Below, in pieces: positions 8,658 through 16,437 of a stretch of 45,527 bases of DNA (its first letter is position 1; the number at the start of each line of letters is the position of its first letter). Both the position numbers and the translations under genes were made by a program. Origin of the DNA: Bacteroidales bacterium. GTDB lineage: Bacteria; Bacteroidota; Bacteroidia; Bacteroidales; VadinHA17. Under the pieces are notes generated by a model. The model did not search any database and had not been told where the DNA came from. It saw only the letters and a list, made by a program, of their open reading frames with translations. Where the stretch lies: the NCBI GenBank assembly GCA_027028505.1, contig JALVJE010000015.1:1-45527 (forward strand). The letters are read 5' to 3'.

Positions 8658-11396
8658 GTGAAAGTTTTAAGGCATACATATCGCTTGCTGTTGCGTGACA
8701 CCTTCGGGGCATATGCCCTGGCGGCGCTGGCGGTGGTGATCCTCTCGGGGATCGGTCTGGCCATCCCCTATGATGCCGGCGCTCCTCTGGCCTCGGTGCG
8801 GGGCATGATGATCTACAACCCGGCAGCCTCCTGGCTGCGCAACCTGCATTACTGGAGCGCGCAGCTCTTCCTGGTGCTGGTGTTGCTGCACATGTGGGAG
8901 CAGCTGAAGGACGACGGCGAGCGTTTCGTCAGTGGCGGCATGTGGCTGCGCCTCATCCTCTCCCTGCCCTTTCTCCTGTTTGCCATGCTCAGCGGCTTCA
9001 TCCTCAAAGGCGACGCCGACAGTCTGCAGGCGCAGCGTATCCTCGCCGACCTGCTGGGGCGCATCCCGTGGGCCGGCAACACGCTGTCCTATTTCTTCCT
9101 GGGGCGGGAGGGTTCCTTCGGCATCCTCTACATGCAGCACATCGCCGTGGCCACGCTCATCGTGGTGCTCGTCACCGTCGAGCATGCCCGGCGGCTGTGG
9201 CCGGCGGCGCGGCCTTTTGCGGTGGTGCTTGGGGTCACAGCGGTGGCCTCTTTCTTCCTCGTCGCCCCCCTGCACGACCCCCATGACCCCGTGCTCAAGG
9301 GACCGTGGTACTTCGTGGGTCTGCAGGAGATCCTCCACTGGATGCACCGTCCCGGATACGCTCTCTACCTGCTGCTCCTGCTGCTGACGCTCCTGTGGGC
9401 CCTGCCCGTGATGCGGCTGCGTCCCTCTCTGTGGGCCAAGCACCTGCTGGTGGCATTGGTAGTGGTATATGGTCTGCTCACTATCACCGGCTACTATTTC
9501 CGGGGCGAGGCCTGGCAGTGGCACAATCCCCTGGCACATGCCTGGCATGGCAGCGGCCGTCTCACCGCCGACGCCTCGCTGGTGCGGTCGCTGCTCACAC
9601 CGCAGCACCTCTCCCCCGTCGACAGCCTGCCGGCCTCCCGCGACGAGGGTTGTATCTCCTGCCATGGTGGCACCCACGGCTATGCCGCAGCCCATGACCC
9701 TGCCGCCATCGGCTGTTCCTCCTGCCACCTGGGCGACCCTTACACTGCCGACAAAAGGCGGGCCCACCGCTCCATGGTGCTGGTGCCGGGCAACCTGCAG
9801 GAGGCTCGTCTCACCTGCGGCACGGCACAGTGCCACCCCGACATATCCACCCGCATACACTCCTCGCTGATGGCCTCCCTCAGCGGCATGATCGCCGTGG
9901 ACAAGTACGTCTTCGGCGAACGCAGCGATCCCGACGGCCACTACGATGTGGAAGCACTGAAGAAGAAGAGAAAGCTCACGGCGGCAGAGAGCCATCTGCA
10001 GAACCTCTGTGTCTCCTGCCACCTGGGGAATCCCAAAAAAGAGCCCGCCCGCATCAGCGGGGAGCGCCGCGGCGGCGGCTGCAACGCCTGCCACCTCAAC
10101 CACAGCGACACCTCCTGGCACGAGTGGCAAGCCTACACCGCCGGAGGCCGGCAGGAGGAGCTCCTCCCCCGCCACCACCCCTCCCTGACGCTGGACATCT
10201 CCGACAACCACTGTTTCGGCTGCCACAGCCGCTCGGGACGCATTTCTACCAATTACGAGGGATGGCACGAGACCTTCCTCACGGCCAAAGAGATGCCCGA
10301 CAGCAGCCGGTACCGTCTGCTGGAGGACGGCCGCGTCTTTGTAAAAAAGCCCGATGATGTGCACCACGCCGCCGGCATGGAGTGTGTCGACTGCCACACC
10401 TCCTACGAGCTGATGGGCGATCACAAGGCCTACCTGCATGAGGAGGACCAGGTACGGATACGTTGCGAGGACTGCCATACGGACCAGGCCCGGCCGGTGG
10501 TCGCCCGCAGCAACCTGGACGATGAGACCGCCAGGATCGCCGACCTGCGGCACTTTACAGGAGACACCGTTATTACCGGCGTGCGGTCGGCCACGCCCCT
10601 GCTTAACGTGCTGCCTGGCGACAGCGGCTACGTGCTGCGCACCAAGAGTACGGGGAAGGTGTTACCGCTGACCGCGCCGGCAGCCGTCTGCAGCCGCACG
10701 GGAGTACACGGCGACGTGGCCTGCAGCGCCTGTCACACCGCCTGGGCGCCTTCATGCCTGGGGTGTCACACGGCCTACGAGCCCCGCACGCGGGGCTACG
10801 ACATGCTGCACGGCGACCGCCCCATGCAGGGCACATGGGTGGAGTATGCGGGACTGATGAACGCCGACGCACCGGCCCTGGGTGTACGTACACGCAACAG
10901 CCAGCGCGAGATTGTGACCGTCATCCCCGGCATGGTGCTGACGGTGGACACAGCCAGCTACCCCCGAGGGACACCCCACGACACGCTCTTCCGCCGCCTC
11001 TTCGCTCCCACGGAAGCCCACACCACCATGGCCAAAGGACGTACCTGCAGGTCCTGCCACAACGACCCGCAGGCGCTGGGATTCGGGAAGGGAACGCTCA
11101 CCTATGATACCGCCGGTGACCACGGCCGCTGGACCTTCGTGCCCCAGTACCCGCCCCTGCCCCAGGACGGTCTGGCGGAGGATGCCTGGACGGCTTTCCT
11201 GCAGGGACGCACGGGAGCCGTGAGCACACGCAGCAACGTGCGGCCTTTCACCGTCAAAGAGCAGCAGCACATTCTTACCGTGGGAGCCTGCCTCACCTGC
11301 CACAAAGAAGACTCAGAGGTCATGCGCAGGAGCCTCTCAGAGTGGAAAAAGGTATGGGAGGGAAGGAGTGAGAAATGTGTGGTGCCGGGGTTTTAG
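8658..11396 (+). CDS. Cytochrome b (b6-like) fused to C-terminal multiheme cytochrome c
   Basis: GTG start; two TM His pairs (H-13-H: HYWSAQLFLVLVLLH; H-14-H: HIAVATLIVVLVTVEH), KGPWYFVGLQEIL Qo-site-like motif, then 11 CXXCH plus one CX4CH (CGTAQCH). Rieske gene lies immediately upstream. Confidence 0.9.
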   Translation: MKVLRHTYRLLLRDTFGAYALAALAVVILSGIGLAIPYDAGAPLASVRGMMIYNPAASWLRNLHYWSAQLFLVLVLLHMWEQLKDDGERFVSGGMWLRLILSLPFLLFAMLSGFILKGDADSLQAQRILADLLGRIPWAGNTLSYFFLGREGSFGILYMQHIAVATLIVVLVTVEHARRLWPAARPFAVVLGVTAVASFFLVAPLHDPHDPVLKGPWYFVGLQEILHWMHRPGYALYLLLLLLTLLWALPVMRLRPSLWAKHLLVALVVVYGLLTITGYYFRGEAWQWHNPLAHAWHGSGRLTADASLVRSLLTPQHLSPVDSLPASRDEGCISCHGGTHGYAAAHDPAAIGCSSCHLGDPYTADKRRAHRSMVLVPGNLQEARLTCGTAQCHPDISTRIHSSLMASLSGMIAVDKYVFGERSDPDGHYDVEALKKKRKLTAAESHLQNLCVSCHLGNPKKEPARISGERRGGGCNACHLNHSDTSWHEWQAYTAGGRQEELLPRHHPSLTLDISDNHCFGCHSRSGRISTNYEGWHETFLTAKEMPDSSRYRLLEDGRVFVKKPDDVHHAAGMECVDCHTSYELMGDHKAYLHEEDQVRIRCEDCHTDQARPVVARSNLDDETARIADLRHFTGDTVITGVRSATPLLNVLPGDSGYVLRTKSTGKVLPLTAPAAVCSRTGVHGDVACSACHTAWAPSCLGCHTAYEPRTRGYDMLHGDRPMQGTWVEYAGLMNADAPALGVRTRNSQREIVTVIPGMVLTVDTASYPRGTPHDTLFRRLFAPTEAHTTMAKGRTCRSCHNDPQALGFGKGTLTYDTAGDHGRWTFVPQYPPLPQDGLAEDAWTAFLQGRTGAVSTRSNVRPFTVKEQQHILTVGACLTCHKEDSEVMRRSLSEWKKVWEGRSEKCVVPGF

Positions 11397-11624
11397 TTGC
11401 GAGTATCGAGTTGGGGGTATCGAGTATCGAGTTGAGAGTATCGAGTTAAGAGTATCGAGTTGCGGGTATCGGGTATCGAGTTGCGAGTTGCGAGTATCGG
11501 GTTGCCGGTTATCGCTTCATCGCTTTATCGCTTCATCGATATTTGTTCGTGGTTGGTGGTTTACTCTAGGTTTGTTGTTTATTCCGGCAGAGTTCTTTTT
11601 CTTTGCAGGAAAAGGAGAAAGATC

Positions 11625-12665
11625 ATGAACCTTTTGTGGGCGGCGCTGGCGGTATTTGTGTTGAACGTACCTTTCGGGTACTGGCGGGAGCATGTACCGA
11701 AGCTGTCGGCGCAGTGGTTCCTGGCGATCCATATTCCTGTGCCTTTCGTTATCGCCATGCGGTTTCTTTTCCGTCTGGGCTTTCAGCTGTACACCTATCC
11801 CGCGATGGTCGGCGCCTTTTTCTTCGGTCAGTGGTTCGGAGGCTGGCTGTACAAACGGCTGGCCGGGAAATACCTGCTCTCCGGAAATATGCTGCGTGAT
11901 CTTTTGCTTATCCCGGTACGGAGTGAGAAAGTAAAGAAAAAACCGGTCCTGATCCTGAAGGCCGGCAACACCTATCCTAAGATCGTATGGGAGTATGGTG
12001 ATTTCGAGGACTGGATCCATGCCAAACTGTTCCGCAGGGAGCCGCTGGAGGTACTGGAGGTGTTCCGTGACGAGGCGGAGATGCCCGATCCCACCCACTA
12101 TGCCGGCTTCATCATCACCGGCTCGCACGACGATGTCACCGATCATGCGCCATGGGTGGAGCGGCTGGCAGGATATGTGATGTACCTGATGGAACGTGGG
12201 CTGCCGGTGCTGGGCATCTGCTTCGGTCATCAGTTGCTGGCATACGCCGGCGGCGGCAGCGTGAAGGACCACCCCGGTGGGCAGGAGCTGGGTACCGTGA
12301 CCATCCGGCGCACGGAAGGGACAAAAAAAGACCCGCTCCTCCGGGGCCTGCCCAGGTCGTTCCCGGCCCATGTCAACCATGCCCAGACCGTAGAGCGTCT
12401 GCCGGAGGGGGCCGTCGTGCTGGCTTACAACGATTTTGAGAAAACCCACGCCTTCCGTCTGGGAGAGCAGGCCTGGGGCGTGCAGTTCCACCCCGAATAC
12501 ACGGGTGACATCATGCGGGCCCAGATACGGGAACAGTATGACGCCGTGAAGAAAAGCGGCCGTGACCCGGAGAAATTGCTGCAGGAGGTATCGGACAAAG
12601 ACCACGGCAGGCTGGTGCTGAGGAATTTTGTGAGGATCTGCCGGAATAAGGAGCGAAGTAAGTAG
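11625..12665 (+). CDS. Membrane domain fused to class I glutamine amidotransferase (GMP-synthase-like GATase1)
   Basis: About 90-aa hydrophobic N-terminus, then GATase1 with ILGICFGHQ-type nucleophile (VLGICFGHQLLAYAGGG) and GVQFHPEYT. Confidence 0.85.
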   Translation: MNLLWAALAVFVLNVPFGYWREHVPKLSAQWFLAIHIPVPFVIAMRFLFRLGFQLYTYPAMVGAFFFGQWFGGWLYKRLAGKYLLSGNMLRDLLLIPVRSEKVKKKPVLILKAGNTYPKIVWEYGDFEDWIHAKLFRREPLEVLEVFRDEAEMPDPTHYAGFIITGSHDDVTDHAPWVERLAGYVMYLMERGLPVLGICFGHQLLAYAGGGSVKDHPGGQELGTVTIRRTEGTKKDPLLRGLPRSFPAHVNHAQTVERLPEGAVVLAYNDFEKTHAFRLGEQAWGVQFHPEYTGDIMRAQIREQYDAVKKSGRDPEKLLQEVSDKDHGRLVLRNFVRICRNKERSK

Positions 12666-12789
12666 GTCGAACGGTCAAAAGTCCAAGGGTCGAAAAGTGG
12701 AAAAAGTATGAAGAGTGGGAAGAGTGTGAAGAGTCAGCGATGAGCAGTGAGCGATGAGAGATGAGTCCTTCGGTACGCCTGCGGCTACT

Positions 12790-12975
12790 CAGGAACCGGC
12801 CTTGAGAAGCCCCGAAGGGGCGTAAGCAACCAGGATCGGGCGTAGCCCGATCATCATTGGTACAATAATTCCATAGCCCTGTAAGGGCGAAAGCAAAAGA
12901 TGAGATTGCCGACCCCAGCGGGGTCGTAGTCAGGTAGCCGCAGTTACGTCTGCGGTTAAAGGCATGTCCACCACA
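12790..12975. repeat. REP-like hairpin cluster
   Basis: Successive hairpins gccccgaaggggc, gatcgggcgtagcccgatc, gccctgtaagggc, gaccccagcggggtc, ccgcagttacgtctgcgg. Confidence 0.85.
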
Positions 12976-13180
12976 CCCAACCCCAGCGAGTTTGAAGAAA
13001 GAAGTAGGTCGAACGGTCAAAAGTCCAAGGGTCGAAAAGTGGAAAAAGTATGAAGAGTGGGAAGAGTGGAAAGAGTCAGCAATGAGCGATGAGCAATGAG
13101 CGATGAGTCAACCCAACTTTTAACTTTAGCGCATTTTAACTTTTAACTCCTCTCAACTCCACACTCTAAGTACTCCACAT

Positions 13181-13280
13181 GCCGCAAATCTCCGATTTGC
13201 GAGCATCCCCGCCCGGACGACCGTCCGTTCGGACGGGCTCGTCACTCTAACGAGATTGAAAATCTCGAGAGTGACGGGAC
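13181..13280. repeat. Two-hairpin scaffold element A
   Basis: CGCAAATC-tcc-GATTTGCG / GAGCATCC [30-nt palindromic insert] TCG / CGTCACTCTaaCGAGATTgaaAATCTCGAGAGTGACG / GGAC. Confidence 0.85.
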
Positions 13281-13295
13281 TCCACACTTCTAATA

Positions 13296-13352
13296 TAGGT
13301 ATTTAAATACCTATTTAATTACCTATTTAAAAACCTATTTAAATAGGTATTT
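13296..13352. repeat. AT-rich palindromic array, copy 2
   Basis: tataggtatttaaatacctatttaattacctatttaaaaacctatttaaataggta; matches 1066-1125. Confidence 0.85.
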
Positions 13353-13405
13353 CTTTGCGTGCGGCGATTTAAAGATCCGGCCTACAACCCCCTGGAACAT
13401 GAAAT

Positions 13406-13493
13406 GCCGAAATGATCAAAATCTTTGATTTTGTAATCATTTCGAGCATCCTCGAAAAACAACGAAAATCGAAGATTTTCTGTTTTCGGGACC
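13406..13493. repeat. Two-hairpin scaffold element B
   Basis: CGAAATGATcaaaatctttgattttgtaATCATTTCG / AGCATCCTCG / CGAAAA...CGAAAATCgaaGATTTTC..TTTTCG / GGACC. Confidence 0.85.
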
Positions 13494-13614
13494 TGAAACC
13501 TGGAACCTGAAACAATTCAGACCTAAAACGCAGCCGCAGGCTGCATCAAACCTCAAACACAGCCGTAGGCTGTATCAAACTTCAAACCACAAACGCGCCG
13601 CAGGCGCCTCAAAT

Positions 13615-13691
13615 CCCGTAAAACTGCAACTGCAGTTTTACGAGGATCCTCGCAATTCTAACGAGATCATTGATCTCGAGAATTGCGGGAC
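13615..13691. repeat. Two-hairpin scaffold element C
   Basis: CGTAAAACTGCAacTGCAGTTTTACG / AGGATCCTCG / CGCAATTCTaaCGAGATCattGATCTCGAGAATTGCG / GGACC. Confidence 0.85.
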
Positions 13692-13700
13692 CACAAACCC

Positions 13701-15686
13701 TCAGGGCTTCGGCGTCAGGCGTACTGCGGCGCCGCCGCCGGCGGCCAGCTGTATCTTCAGTACATCGCCTTTCTTCACCTCCCGGCCGGTGATCTTCACA
13801 TCCTGGGGATCTTTCCGAACATGATCGCCATCCTGCAGGATCACGGCCTGGTATTTCTTCCCTTCTTCCAGCAGGGAGAGGTCCACCGTCAGTATCCGCG
13901 GATCGTTGTCGGTCATGAGACCGATCCACCAGGTATCGCCTTTCCGCCGTGCCAGCACGATATCGCGGCCTGGGTATCCCTGCAGGAAACGGGTCTCGTC
14001 CCAGGTCACCGGGATCTTCATCAGGAAATCGAACTGCTTCGGGGCCGACTCATACGCCCGGGGATAGTCGGGCAGCATCTGTATGGGAGAGTAGTAGACC
14101 ACATGCATGGCGATCTGGCGGGCGCGGGTGCCCGGCACCGATTCGGGAAACGCTGCGGTGCCGTCGAGGTCGAAGACGCCGGGAGTGAAATCCATGGGTC
14201 CCGGCACCATGCGTGTGTAAGGGATGGTAACCGTATGAATTACGGTGAGGCCGCCCTCAGGTGCGTTGGAGGAGCCCTTGGAGAACTCCAAGCCGCGCAC
14301 GGCCTCGCAGGTCATAAAGTTGGGCCAGGTGCGGGTGTAGCCTGTCGGTTTGTAGGCCCCGTGATAATCGACCAGCAGGTGATACTTCGCTGCCGTACGG
14401 ATGATCCTGTGGAGGGTGTTGACGAGCAGCTGATCCTCGCCGCCGTAGTTGTCCAGCTTGATGCCGGCGGCGCCCCAGCGGGCGTAGGTGGCCAGAACGG
14501 TATCTATGCGGTGGATGAGGGAGCTGTAGTGCACCCACAGGAAGACACCCACCCCTTTGCTGTTGGCATAGTCCAGCACCTTACGGATATCATAGAAATC
14601 CCTGCGGGTCTCCTCCATGGTGAGCACATCCTCCTTCTCCGGCTGATTCCAGGCATCCATCTCGAGGGAGTACCATCCGGCGTCGACGACAAGGTACGGT
14701 ATGCCGTGACGCGCCGCAAAATCGGTGTAATACTTCATCACCTCCGTAGAGGGTTCTCCGCTGCGGAGGCCTTTTTCGGTGATGCGGCCGTTCCACCAGG
14801 GCCAGGTGGCCTTGCCGGGACGTATCCAGGAGACATCCCGGATTTGCCGCGGCTCGTTCAGGTTAAGCACCACCGTCTGGCCGATCAGATCTCCTGCCCG
14901 CGGGGCAATGAGAAATACACGCCACGGCGAGTGGTCGGGCAACGGAGGACAGACCCGGCACTCCTTGTCCGGGTAAGGTGACAGGATGGCCTTCATCGTG
15001 TGGGGCCGGGCTCCTTTTTTCAGGATGATGCCGGAATAGTCGTCCAGGGCAGCCTCGGTGAGCATCACCCACTGCCCCTGCTGGTGCACCAGGAAAGGCA
15101 TGTAATACATTTTGTCCGGGGAGAGGCCGTCTAATAGTGCCGGATCGTAAGTGCTTTCGTAATTACTGTTGAAATGGGGACAAACGGCTGCAAAACAGGA
15201 ATCATCAGCAGGAAAGACGAACTCCGTCTTCTCGGCCAGGATGCCCTGCTGCGAAGAACTGTCGTTCGACAGGAAGATATAGCGGAAAGCGGCTCCCTGG
15301 TCATACACCCTGAACTCAAGTCCCAGAGCACCCTCTCCCAACCGGTCTTTCAGCTGTACGGTCATGGTGCGGTAGTGGTCGGTGATCTCCGAACGATTCC
15401 CATAGACAGGGGTCCAGGAGGTATTGGTCTCCGACGAATCCACCGACACCACACTGAACTGTCCGGAGAAGGCGGAACTGTCACTGAAATCCACCCCCAT
15501 GGCAGAGGGAAGGATAACGGAACGGCCTTCGTAAGAGACACTATAGAGCGGACGGCCTTCCTGCAAACGGAAGGTCATGGTGATCTTCCCGTCGGGACTG
15601 GTGATGGTCCACCGGTCTTTTTTATGACCCGCACAGGAGGACATCAGCAGGGCCAGGACAATGACAAATAGATTTGATCTTTTCAT
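13701..15686 (-). CDS. Glycoside hydrolase family 97 (alpha-glucosidase/galactosidase-type), lipoprotein
   Basis: Lipobox LLMSSCAG; SusB/GH97-like blocks WTITSPDGKI, YLVVDAGWY, GIKLDNYGGEDQ, DYHGAYKPTGYTRTWPNFMTCEAVRG. Confidence 0.92.
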   Translation of the reverse strand: MKRSNLFVIVLALLMSSCAGHKKDRWTITSPDGKITMTFRLQEGRPLYSVSYEGRSVILPSAMGVDFSDSSAFSGQFSVVSVDSSETNTSWTPVYGNRSEITDHYRTMTVQLKDRLGEGALGLEFRVYDQGAAFRYIFLSNDSSSQQGILAEKTEFVFPADDSCFAAVCPHFNSNYESTYDPALLDGLSPDKMYYMPFLVHQQGQWVMLTEAALDDYSGIILKKGARPHTMKAILSPYPDKECRVCPPLPDHSPWRVFLIAPRAGDLIGQTVVLNLNEPRQIRDVSWIRPGKATWPWWNGRITEKGLRSGEPSTEVMKYYTDFAARHGIPYLVVDAGWYSLEMDAWNQPEKEDVLTMEETRRDFYDIRKVLDYANSKGVGVFLWVHYSSLIHRIDTVLATYARWGAAGIKLDNYGGEDQLLVNTLHRIIRTAAKYHLLVDYHGAYKPTGYTRTWPNFMTCEAVRGLEFSKGSSNAPEGGLTVIHTVTIPYTRMVPGPMDFTPGVFDLDGTAAFPESVPGTRARQIAMHVVYYSPIQMLPDYPRAYESAPKQFDFLMKIPVTWDETRFLQGYPGRDIVLARRKGDTWWIGLMTDNDPRILTVDLSLLEEGKKYQAVILQDGDHVRKDPQDVKITGREVKKGDVLKIQLAAGGGAAVRLTPKP

Positions 15687-15727
15687 CTGTTCAAAATTTT
15701 TATTTTACTGAAAATAAAGAAAATAAA

Positions 15728-15851
15728 CCCAAAATCAGCAATAGAAAATCGCAAGCGCTTTTCATTGCTGATCGATAAAGGATTTCATCGGTTTTGGTTA
15801 TTCACCAAAACCGTGAACTCCTAAATCGGGGTTAACCCCAGCTAACGCATT
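15728..15851 (-). repeat. 124-bp multi-hairpin repeat, copy 2 (inverted)
   Basis: Reverse complement of 1-124 with 2 mismatches; ends 42 bp from the GH97 start codon. Confidence 0.95.
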
Positions 15852-16265
15852 AGTTCAGCTATTTTTTTAGCTTCCTAATGCGTAATCTGGGATAAAAATT
15901 TCTTCACATTCAGGAACTCCCGATGAATTTTGATCATTTTCCTGTAAGTATTTTAAAATGATAAAATTCATGGTCGTTTCCTTTTTCTTAATGGGTTTCG
16001 GTTCAAGATCACGCGGGGGCAATATCCGCAGGCAAAAATAAAAATTTTTAAATGCATGTAAAGATCATCTGTTAACCGCTTATGGCCACCGACCGGAACA
16101 ACCTCTTTTTATGCATATTTATACACAGGCAACGAAACCTCCCGATACGATCCTATCATACTGTATATCTGACATTAATACACATCATCCCATCATTCTC
16201 CATTCTTATCAACAATCGTTTGCATACATTTTTATGTCGTGTAACATAAAAAAGTGGTTAAAAAA

Positions 16266-16296
16266 TTTGCTCAGGAAAAATGGATGTTTACTTTTG
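16266..16296 (+). promoter_or_regulatory. Bacteroidota-type promoter for the ilv operon
   Basis: TTTG (16266-16269) - 19 nt - TACTTTTG (16289-16296); matches the TTTG-N19-21-TAnnTTTG consensus. Confidence 0.7.
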
Positions 16297-16314
16297 TTCC
16301 GTCAAAAAAAGAAA

Positions 16315-16371
16315 ATGACCGGAACTATTGTAAATATCATTCTCTCTCTGCTTATCCTGCGCAGGTTGTAG
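16315..16371 (+). CDS. Putative branched-chain amino-acid leader peptide MTGTIVNIILSLLILRRL
   Basis: ATG about 18 nt after the -7 element; 10 of 18 residues are I/V/L; stops 2 nt before the antiterminator. Confidence 0.75.
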   Translation: MTGTIVNIILSLLILRRL

Positions 16372-16372
16372 G

Positions 16373-16427
16373 GGTGAGAATGGTATAAGAACATATAAAC
16401 CGTTCTCACCGAGAGAACGGTTTTTTT
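16373..16427 (+). promoter_or_regulatory. Attenuator: alternative antiterminator and intrinsic terminator
   Basis: Antiterminator GGTGAGAATGGT (16373-16384) pairs with ACCGTTCTCACC (16399-16410). Terminator AAACCGTTCTC-accga-GAGAACGGTTT + T-run (16397-16427) uses the same segment. Confidence 0.85.
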
Positions 16428-16437
16428 ATGTTCTGTA

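Noticed and set aside
1-15851. Terminal inverted repeats of a 15.8-kb transposon
   Set aside because: No transposase, recombinase or integrase gene between the copies, and the copies sit in the same gene-relative orientation, so a dispersed regulatory or structural repeat fits better; not formally excluded.
16111-16371. 86-aa ORF as a conventional protein gene
   Set aside because: The predicted promoter lies inside it, the N-terminal part is compositionally unremarkable, and only the last 18 codons fit as a leader peptide.
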